Part shown: positions 55,380 to 64,000 of the stretch, piece by piece
Position numbering within the stretch: the first letter of the stretch is position 1
Layout: every line of letters starts with the position of its first letter
Source: Erodium maritimum
Lineage: Eukaryota; Streptophyta; Magnoliopsida; Geraniales; Geraniaceae
Direction of reading: 5' to 3'
NCBI GenBank assembly: GCA_963921825.1
Contig: OY997592.1
Span: forward strand, 23,005,432 to 23,069,431
DNA: 64,000 nt
Translations under genes and position numbers: made by a program
Notes under the pieces: generated by a model
Told to the model about the DNA's origin: nothing
Database searches by the model: none
Seen by the model: only the letters and a program-made list of their open reading frames with translations

Positions 55380-56880
55380 TAAAGACGATCCTAAGTGTTT
55401 CCAAGAGGCAATGACTATGTCCAGACCATGAGAAATGGCTAGCTGCCATGAAATCCGAAATAGAGTTAGTGGAAATCAATAAAGTATGGACTTTAGTTGA
55501 TGACTCTAAGGACTTAAAACCTATTGGGTGTAAATAGAGTTTTAAGAGATAGATTAGAGCGGAGGGTAAGGTTGAAACCTTTAAAGCCCGTCTGGTTGCT
55601 AAGGGGTATAATCAAAAGAAAGGTATTGATTCTGAAGAAACGTTCTCCCCTGTAGCAATACTCAAATCTATTCGGATTTTGCTTGCTATTGTTACATACT
55701 GTGATTATGAGATTTGACAAATGGATGTGAAAATGGCTTTCCTTAATGGTGAGCTCAAGGAAGATGTCTATATGACTCAACCTGAAGGTTTCACATTGTC
55801 ACTTGCTCATATTAAAGTATGTAAGCTACAACGATCCATTTATGGATTAAAGAAAGCTTCTCATAATTGGAACATTCGTTTTCACACGACAATCGAAAGG
55901 TTCGATTTTGTGCGTTGTGAAGAGGAGTCATGTGTGTACAAGAAGGTTAGTGGGAGTGTTGTCATTTTCCTAGTGTTATATGTAGATGACATATTGTTAA
56001 TAGGAAATGATGTGTCAGTAATGCAAGAAACAAAGGTTTGGCTATCTGAAAACTTCTCCATGAAAGATATGGGAGAAGCAACTTATATTATTGGAATAAA
56101 GATCTATAGAGATAGATAAAGGAAGTTGCTTGGAATCTCTCAATCTATGTACATTGATACTATCTTAAGGAAGTATCACATGGATAATTCCAAAATGGGG
56201 TACTTACCTATTGGAACTGGAGTTTCTCTTTCTAGGGGGATATTCCTAAGACTCTAGAGGAAAGAGAACACATGAGTAGAATCCCATATGTTAACGCAGT
56301 GGGAGCTATCATATATACCATGAGATGTACGAGACCGGATGTTTCCTATACGCTAGGAGTAACAAGTAGGTACCAGGGGAATTCGGGTGAGGAACATTGG
56401 AAAGTTCTCATACATATTCTTAAGTTCTTGAGAAGAACTAAAGACCAATTCCTCATTTATGGAGATAATGAGCTTAAATTGTTAGGCCATATTGATATAA
56501 GTTTTGCATCAGATTAGGACATAGCAAATCTACCTCTGGTCATGTTTTACCTTAAATGGTGGGGCAATTTGTTGGAAGAGTTCCAAACAAGCTACCGTAG
56601 CTAATTCAGTAACCAAAGCAGAATACATAGTTGCATGTGATGCTGTTGAGGAAAGTGTATGGATAAAGAAGTTCTCAATTGAGCTTGGTGTGCTTCCTTC
56701 AGTAAAGGAAAGTGTTCCTTTATTATGTGACAATAAGGGGGTTATTGCACAAGCCAAGGAGCCAAGAGCACACCAGATATCCAAACACATTTCTCGGAAG
56801 TTTCTTCTTAGTAAAGAAATAGTCGAACGTGAGACGTTCAAATTTTGAATTTGGAAGGAAAGGAAAACGATGCAGGTCCT
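55380..56880 (+). pseudogene. Copia reverse transcriptase and RNase H remnant
   Basis: The RT core frame 55721-56119 is intact for 132 codons: MDVKMAFLNGELKEDVYMTQPEGF, LQRSIYGLKKASHNWN and YVDDILLIGND (catalytic YVDD at about 55978-55989). Upstream RT is broken by stops. RNase H pieces: PYVNAVGAIIYTMRCTRPDVSYTLGVTSRYQ (56272-56517) and VTKAEYIVACDAVEESVWIKKF, CDNKGVIAQAKEPRAHQISKHI (about 56605-56800). Order and spacing fit Ty1/copia pol. Confidence 0.9.
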
Positions 56881-56934
56881 TTCACTAAGGTGTTTGGTTC
56901 AAAGGAGTTTGACAAGCACAAGTGGAATATATGA

Positions 56935-58065
56935 TTGAAATTCATGAATGTTTGGCTCTAGTCAAATGTTAATCTTCATGAAACATTTTTGAGCACATTT
57001 TATATCATGTTTTTTTCTTATTAGTGGTGACTAATATAATGGCTTTTATTGTTATCATATATGAATGTTTAATGACATTGGATATGATAAGTCCTTGATT
57101 AAACTGATATACTTGTCATCATAATAGGGATTATGATAATGAGAGTCAAGTATTATAGAGTTTGATCTAAATGTGTTCTTGGTCATAGGATCATCCTACT
57201 GGGACTAAGGTGAACCGGATAGACCAATATATGTATAACAGTACTCATTGGATGAGTATTAATGGATCTCATTCATTAAATTATAATATAGATGATGCAT
57301 ATAGTGGATATGATCATTGAACTGACCAAAAGTGGGATTTCCAAATGGTTGAGTTTACCTATACTGTCAATGTGGAAATTTTCTTAAGGAGCAAATGTAT
57401 ATTGTTTTGTCCTTTGACCTGAGATCACCATAGTGATTAATAGAATGCTTGTTATACTTTGATATCGGACACCTAGTGTGTAAAAATGCTAGTTGAAAGG
57501 TCATTGGGTATGATTGAGTACCTATATAATCAATGGTGAGTCAAGAGGGAATCCATCAACTCAAGGTAATGAGTTTGAACTCTATGTTGTTATGAATCTT
57601 ATGGTTGAAAAGATCCTTGGCCAAGGCAGAAGACTGATTTAAGAAATGAGTTTCTTAAAGTCATTCAACAACCAGTAACGATCAACATGAAACATAGTGG
57701 TTATCTATTACGGTTTGACAGTCAAACCATACCCTAGGATAATCCGGAGTTGGAAAGATGGAAGGAAAACAATTCATCATCCTTAAACCAGGTTCGTCTT
57801 TATTGGATATTGATATTCACGTTATCCGGCCGTCGAGGAGTGTTGTTAGACGCCAACCTCGATTAGTAGTTAATGAGATTAATTACTACCGGTTTAGCGT
57901 TGAACCTATGTGGTCACACACTTACGAGTGATGTTTGATGTTTAAGATCATTTAATTTATTATGAGATAATTTATTGAAATGATCGAGATGGCATATTTG
58001 TTATATCTTCTGCTAACACAGAAATATAATAAATATTGGAATTCTTGACAGATTGGATCTAGGTC
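56935..58065 (+). other. Copia 3' non-coding region
   Basis: Sequence between the end of RNase H and the PPT with no long open frame. Such 3' non-coding tracts of about 1 kb occur in several plant copia lineages. Nothing else seen. Confidence 0.6.
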
Positions 58066-58076
58066 AAGTGGGAGAT
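58066..58076 (+). promoter_or_regulatory. Copia polypurine tract
   Basis: AAGTGGGAGAT, the standard Ty1/copia PPT, immediately before the 3' LTR. Confidence 0.93.
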
Positions 58077-58459
58077 TGTTGGGTTTTGCCCTAGGCCCAA
58101 TCGGGTTTTAAGCCCAATTGAGTCTTGGACCCAATAATTAGATGTATATAAGAGCATATTAGGGTTAAGAGAAATGATAAATCAGATCTATTTTTCTCTA
58201 GCCTCCTTTTTCTATTCTCTCCCAAACAACCAAAGAGAAGAATCGTTCTTCTCGTAGCCGTCTCAATTGTTGAAAGCATCAAATCGTTTCTCGGTGTGGA
58301 TACACTAGAGGCTTCGTAGTTTCGGAGCTATATCGGTTTTGTTCTACACATCAAGTAAGTAAACGTTCTAATTTTATCATTGATTCAAATGCAAATAGAT
58401 CGTTTTTGGATCGAATCCTTTTATTCCGCTGCGTACATATGATGTTTTTCGATCCTTCA
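58077..58459 (+). repeat. 3' LTR of the copia element
   Basis: Same length as the 5' LTR with two substitutions, preceded by AAGTGGGAGAT. Confidence 0.96.
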
Positions 58460-60008
58460 GGATTTCCTCGGTGGTGTTGGTGTTCATGGTGGTGGTACTT
58501 GAGCCCGGAGGTGCTGGTCCGCTCTGGTTTTGGTTGGTTTCGGTTCCTGTCTTCTGGCTATGGTCACTTTAGCTTCTCTTGGTAGGTAAGCCTTGATTGT
58601 TCTTTGAGGTAGTTGTTTCTGGTTGTACTTCAACTTGGTTTTTTTGGGTACTAGACCCGACATTTGTTAGTTTCAAAGTTCAGTTCTCCTATTGTTGTAA
58701 TGTGGGTGTTAGACCTTTGGTTGTACCTTGAAAAGGGGTTTGGAGTTCTAGTTCTAGTTCTGGTTTGGGTGTCTTGAAGACATGCCTGTAGTTTGTTTCT
58801 GGTGGGTACATCCCATGGCCTTCTTTTCAGTTCGAAAATTTGGTCCTCAATAAAACATTAGCTGATAAAAAAAAAACAACCATGACCCGCAAACCCTATA
58901 TGCTTATCTAGTACAACCTCGACTGCTTGTGTCTATGTTGATGAGTAACCACTTATCTTTATATGTTTTAATAGGGAACTAATGATACTTCTTTATATGT
59001 AGTAGTAGGAAGTGACTCACGTTGTTGCTGAACCTGAGCATAATACAACATTTACATAATCTAAGAGTGTTGTAACAACCCGTAGGAGAGCATCAAATTT
59101 CATCCGTATTCGCTACGAATCATCCAGCATCATTGTGACCGTTGCGTGTCTCTACTTGGTCCAACGAAGCATTCATCTAAGCCAAGCATGTCAAAGAACC
59201 GTGGCTACCCAAGATCATGCAAAAGTGACATAACCAATGCATACCATACGTGCATGAAATCTTGGGACCATTACTTTACTTATGTGACACACGTCAACAA
59301 GCTCACATATGGAGATGAGACATCCAGCTTCTAGAATCTTCATAAATGAAGTGGATTGGCCTCATGCACGGAGGAACTAAACGGTCATTACTAGAAGCAT
59401 CTTGAGTGGTCATGAATCAATGCTTCGAGAATCATCTTGATTGATCATGGATCAACCATCACCACCAACTTTAGAAGTGTATAAATACCCGTAGGTAGTT
59501 CATAGGTAGGACATATATAGACATACACATATAGATTGATCCCTTAGGAAACTAATCATCTCTTTGATAAATCCATCCATTGTAAAACTAGTTGGAATAG
59601 TTATACTCGTAGCATTTGTAATATACTCTTTCCTTTTTAATGCCAAACAAGTGTTAAGCTTAACCGTGCCTTGTTTTTGATATATTTGTGGTGTTGTTAC
59701 ATTGATTATTCTCTCGGTTTGATAATGTTTACTTCCGCAGCTCGACAATCTGAAAGGCTAAGCTTGGATCAAGATAGTCCAAGTTTCGGGCGATCTGAGG
59801 GATTCAGACCGAGTTCTCTCGGGCCATATATAGTTGGTATCAGAGCGGGTCGACCAGCGTGACCTTCAAACAAGGAGAACTCAACAAGGCAACGACGATA
59901 TACCAAAGACCCAAGGTGACTCAAGAATGAGTCGGGCGAAAGAGCGTGGGAGCGTCCAAGGTGCTGATCCACAAGAAAATATGGATGCCATACTGGAGGC
60001 AAAATCAG

Positions 60009-60190
60009 GACGAGGGAAAGTCTGAGGCAATTGCCCAAAGGTGTAGGTGGACACCGTTTTGGCGATAGAAGAACGAGGAAACGTCTGAGGCACCATCCCA
60101 AAGGTCTAGGTGGACACCAGCGTGGCGGAAGAAAGACGAGGGAATGTCCGAGTCACCGACCTGAAGGAGTATATGGACTCCATCATGGGA
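60009..60190 (+). repeat. About 63-bp tandem repeat, three copies
   Basis: Units beginning (GA)ACGAGGGAA(A/T)GTC at 60009, 60071 and 60135, each containing CCAAAGGT(G/C)TAGGTGGACACC or a decayed form. Confidence 0.8.
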
Positions 60191-60252
60191 AAACTTCTTC
60201 ATTTGTGATGGGCCACATTGGGAGAAGGAGTTCCTATTGCGAGGGAAACTTA

Positions 60253-61149
60253 GAGCACCCACACCAAGAGGGGGGTGATGGCGAGGCAGGGGCATAAGGG
60301 GAAGGGGTTCGAGATTCAGGGTTCTCTTGATGTAGGAAGGGGGGAGTGAGGGGAGTGAGGGGCAAGAGGCAAGAGGCATGGGGTAAGGGTTCGGGGGGGA
60401 GGGGCGCAAATCCTAATTCAGCCCCTTGCCTCGCTGCCCCTCTGCCTCTCTGTTGTTCACTAACAGCGCGCCACCTATCCAAGCCAAAAAAAATAAATCA
60501 AATGAATATATATATTTGTTAATTATATGATTTATATATATAAATATAAATATATATTCAATAATTAGGTTTTAATAAATATATAAACAAATAAATATAT
60601 GTTTTTGATTTTAAAAATTAGTTTTAAATTTTAAAAATCAGTTTTTTATTTTAAAAATCATTTTTTTGTTGCGATAAAAAATATCCGACGACGAGGCTCA
60701 AACGTTATTATCAAGAAGAGTAACTGTCAGTGTTTCAAAAAAATATATATGGTATTAGTAACGGTCATCAAAGAATTCATCACTGTAGAAGCTTATGTCG
60801 ACCAAATGAATTGTCAATTTGAATTATGTATTTTTTTTATTTAATTAATCTTTTTTTATTTTTTTATTTTATTAATGAACTTTTATTTCTATTAATGAAA
60901 TTTTATTTCTATTAATGAAATTTTATTTCTATTTTATTTAGTAGTTGTCGATTTGAAAATAACGTTAACAATTCAGTTAAAAACTTAATTCATTACACAG
61001 TCAGCATTTCTGAAAATCATGCCCCTCACACTTGCCCCTCTGATGTGCAGCACACTTTTTTTAGGGGGGCAGGGGCCTAAACCCTGCCCAGTCAGCAGAG
61101 GGTTCTGCCTCAGGGTTCAGGGTTCTGCCCCCCACTGATGTGGATGCTC
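60253..61149. mobile_element. MITE, PIF/Harbinger-like, TSD TTA
   Basis: Terminal inverted repeats GAGCACCCACACCA and (complement) GAGCATCCACATCA match at 12 of 14 positions, with TTA duplicated at 60250-60252 and 61150-61152. 897 bp, AT-rich centre, no transposase. The size and TTA target suggest a Harbinger/Tourist-type non-autonomous DNA transposon. Confidence 0.8.
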
Positions 61150-61590
61150 TTAGTGCCAAACTCAAGGACAAGGAAGTGCCGATTGAGCATTCCAAGATGG
61201 GAAAGGTAGAACATGGAAGGATGGATCGTTCTATTCACAAGGAGGTGTGGCAGCCGAACACACAAGAAACAGAGACGTCCTCCCGAGAGTATTGCGTGGA
61301 GGAAGGGACATACGAGATGGATGTGTGCCTGAAAAAAGAAGTCGTCCAAGTCGAGGTGACAACGGTGGACGAGGACATTCCCAGTTGGGATGCATGCTCG
61401 GGATAGAGTAAAATACGAACGCATCCGGGGCAGCGGAGGGCATTGTGAGGTGACCGGGTTTGCCTACAGAGAATCGATCACAAACGGATGGTATGCGCAC
61501 GGGGCGTAAGGACACGAGCTAGTCAAGAGCATGGAGCCGCCATCACGTAAGTGACGTGAGGCACAAAAGTGTGTGCTGAGGATACCTTAA

Positions 61591-61860
61591 AGGGTGGAGG
61601 ACTCCTTACTACAGTTGTGGGAGCTTCCGGATCCTTCAAGGGTGAAGGACGTGCAACCGAGAGTGTTGCTAGAATCTCCAAAGGTGGAGGACTCTATGTC
61701 ATAGTCGGGGGATCTACTGGATCCTTTGAGGATGAGGAACGCAGAACCAGGAGTGTTTCCAAAGTCTCTAAAGGTGGAGGACTCTTTATTGCAGCCGGGT
61801 GAGCTGTTGGATCCTTTAAGAGTGAAGGATGATGGTTGTGTGCAACCGGTGGAGTTACTG
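61591..61860 (+). repeat. About 90-bp (30-codon) tandem repeat, three copies
   Basis: Units starting AAGGTGGAGGACTC at 61591, 61681 and 61772. Two repeats stay in one open frame, giving SKGGGL...GSFEDEERRTRSVSKV-type peptide repeats (61569-61802). Coding status uncertain. Confidence 0.75.
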
Positions 61861-62980
61861 GATGATGGGGTCATCCAACCTCATGGATTTTATTGTTCGG
61901 ATGCTTGCACTCTTGAGGTGAAGAGTTGCAAGTTGGATTTTAAAAGTTGTGCCTGTATGGCACAAAGGCGAGTGTTGGTGACAGTACACAAACTTGGTGT
62001 GCCATTGGAGGATCCGAATGTGGTCCTTTTTGTCCCATGTCGACGGATAGCAAGGAGGAGTACCAATATGGACAGAACGTTAAGTCCTCTGGTAATACGA
62101 GGAGGCGAGTTTGACCGAAGTGTTGGCGACGATACAAAGTCTACCATCATTGGAAAATTCGTTATAAGCACTGGTTTGAAAGTACTCACCTAGGACGGAA
62201 AGATCATAGGCAGGGAGGATTCTAAAGACCTCGTACGAGCGCATCAAAGTTCCACTGTATTTGCTGTGAATCATTCAAAATTATTGTGACTGTGGCATGT
62301 CTCTACTTGGTCCAACGCAGTATTCATCTAAGGCCAAGCATCTCAAAGAACCCTGACTACCCAAGATCATGCGAAAATGACATAACCAATGCATACCATG
62401 CATGCATGAAGTCTTGGGGCCATTATTTTGCTTATGTTGCACACGTCAACAAGATCACACGTGGAGATGAGACATCCACCCTCTAGAATCTTCATGAATG
62501 AAGTGGATTGGTCTCATGTATAGAAGAACTACACGGTCATTACTAGAAGCATCTTGAATGGTCATGAATCAATGCTTCTAGAATCATCTTGATTGGTCAT
62601 AGATCAATCATCACCACTGACTTTGGAAGTGATAAATACCCATAGGTTGTTTATAGGTAGGACATATAGACATACACATATATATTAACCCTTAGGAAAC
62701 CAATCCATCTCTTTGATAAATGCATCCATTGTAAAACTAGTTGGACTAGTTGTACCCGTAGCATTTGTAATATACTCTTTCCTTCTTAATGCTAAAGAAA
62801 TGCTAAGCTTAACCGTGCCTTGTTTTTTATATCCTTGAGGTGTTGCTTCGTTGATTATTCTACCGGTTTGATAATGTTTATTTTCGCAGTGCGACAATCC
62901 GAAAGGCTGAGCTTGGATCAAGATAGTCCAAGTTTCGGACGATCCAAAGGATTCAAGACGAGTTCTCTCGGGCCGTCACA

Positions 62981-64000
62981 ATATACATATATAGATGGTA
63001 ACCAGGCACAAGATTCTGAGGCTACAGCGTACATGGATTCTTCCCCTCAACCGCATACATACCTAATTACCTTCCAATAAACACTTTTCACTCACTCAAA
63101 GAACACTAAATTATAGGAGAGAAGATAAGCGTTGTCTTTTTGCTAGTTGCAATAGAGTTGTACTAATTTTTTTCAAGTTGTAGGCAAGGTGTCACAACCT
63201 CATTAGTTGTAACGCACGACATGCTAGGAGATACGTCGAGCTTTCTCGTCAAATCCTTCCTGGATGACGATCATTGACAAACATTCTGAAATGAAAATTG
63301 ACGTGTGCTAATCAATGTATTCACTAATTCGAATAACAAATAAGTTATCCCTCTCTAACCATTACAAATGCTATTACCTACTACTTCCCTTTGGGTCGGG
63401 GTGGCAAAGGTTAACAATGGGTTTCATACATTGTTCTTTGAGTCAAATGTAAGGGTGTGCATGGTCGGTTAACTAGCATTGACGACCCTAGAAATAACTG
63501 AACCGACAATATTGGTTTTAGGGGTTTCATAACCGACATCAATGCTCAATATTTCTCTAGTTATTAAGTAGAAAAAATCTTTATCAATTATTGGTTATAA
63601 GCCAAGTCGTGGAGATTTTGGATTTGGAAAACATCAACGAGATAAAAATCGTTACACAACTTGTCAAGGATCTGAGAGACAGAGTGATGATCGATTTTCC
63701 TGATATCCAAGACACAACATCGTCAAAGAAGGAAGAATAAATAGATCAAAAGTGTCGTAATGCAATAACGAAGTATAAGAGAGAAATGCATGCCAGCACG
63801 ATCTCTAACGACAAAACAATGAAAGAGAAATGAGAGTCGAGAGAATCATGAATCCAAAAAAAGATAAGGAAAAATATTGGAAATGAAGACTAGGACCTGT
63901 GTATGAAATGAGAAAAAGAAAGGGAGTTACATTAAGACTAAAGGTAATAGATCAAGCTTTTTTATTTGAGAGGGCTTGGCACTTATTGGGTTTGGTTACA
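62981..64000. other. No feature identified
   Basis: Flank of the LARD-like element. It contains a weak PBS-like ATGGTAACCAGG at about 62994 but no gene, repeat or element boundary I can support. Confidence 0.5.

Larger units (their letters stand above)
51641..58459 (+). mobile_element. Complete Ty1/copia element, TSD GGATT
   Basis: LTRs 51641-52023 and 58077-58459 are each 383 bp and I count two differences. TSD GGATT at 51636-51640 and 58460-58464. It has PBS, PPT, a 1.4-kb structured leader, decayed gag-int-RT-RNase H in copia order, and a 1.1-kb non-coding tail. Many stops and the missing protease make it defective. Confidence 0.96.
50508..58874 (+). mobile_element. Poly(A) retroposon E2, split by the copia element
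   Basis: Ends ATTAGCTGATA plus A-run at about 58865-58876. Flanks AAC(G/A)ACCATGACC at 50495-50507 and 58875-58887 form a 13-bp TSD with one mismatch. Without the copia element it is about 1.55 kb. The interior (GC-rich, Leu/Pro/Ser-rich open stretches at 50489-50749 and 51311-51658) has no known domain and no RT. The 3' end matches the LINE and RRM retroposon type. Confidence 0.75.
59071..62980 (+). mobile_element. Non-coding LTR element (LARD-like)
   Basis: Two related sequences of about 760 bp (59071 to about 59825, and about 62219-62980) flank a 2.4-kb interior lacking any retroelement domain. A PBS-like TGGTATCAGAGC lies at 59835-59846 and a purine tract (GGCAGGGAGGAT, about 62207-62218) before the right LTR. 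The LTRs are clearly diverged and the 5' LTR has lost its terminal GTCACA. No matching TSD was found. The interior carries tandem repeats and a MITE. Confidence 0.8.

Noticed and set aside
62981-63010. PBS-like sequence after the right LTR of the LARD-like element, suggesting a tandem element
   Set aside because: Match to initiator-Met PBS is too weak and no internal region follows.

Overview
This is a stretch of nuclear genome from a flowering plant, probably a eudicot. The evidence is the mix of plant-type Ty1/copia and Ty3/gypsy (chromovirus) LTR retrotransposons, an L1-type LINE with an RRM-bearing ORF1, poly(A) retroposons, a TTA-flanked MITE, and remnants of plant gene families (PPR, GRAS, PHD-finger). 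I cannot name the species. I found no intact host gene and no tRNA, rRNA or CRISPR array. Almost every tract can be assigned to a mobile element, and many boundaries are fixed to the base by target-site duplications (TSDs) that I read directly.

Layout. 1-1753: 3' half of a decayed copia element. 2185-3156: decayed PPR-like gene. 3389-9701: a poly(A) retroposon (17-bp TSD) carrying two later insertions, a 2.77-kb gypsy solo LTR (4300-7069) and an RRM-only retroposon, R1 (7351-9649). 9794-10618: another short retroposon. 11597-11944: an LTR. 12054-12252: a triplet microsatellite. 12308-21662: an RRM-type LINE (15-bp TSD) split by a second gypsy-type solo LTR (13146-15816). 22608-26005: a non-autonomous LTR element that appears to carry a PHD-finger gene fragment, inserted in a GRAS-like pseudogene. 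26432-28641: RRM retroposon R2. 28928-30055: about 440-bp tandem repeats. 31229-34717: a copia solo LTR that is itself split by RRM retroposon R3 (31591-33248) and sits in the truncated copy R5. 34893-47825: RRM retroposon R4, split by a complete chromovirus (35753-47401). 50508-58874: a poly(A) retroposon split by a complete copia element (51641-58459) with nearly identical LTRs. 59071-62980: a non-coding LTR element carrying a MITE (60253-61149). 62981-64000: nothing identified.

How the parts relate. Five copies (R1-R5) form a family of short poly(A) retroposons whose only product is an RRM protein with no endonuclease or reverse transcriptase. Their RRM resembles that in ORF1 of the resident LINE, and their 3' ends share its GCT(T/G)AT(C)-poly(A) terminus. 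The simplest reading is a half-LINE parasite moved in trans by RRM-type LINE machinery. The other outstanding signal is in the leader of the young copia element: nine copies of a stem/internal-loop/stem hairpin, about 100 nt apart, with conserved AC(U/A)AC loop and compensatory stem changes, interleaved with a second AUG-loop hairpin. This looks like a selected RNA structure.
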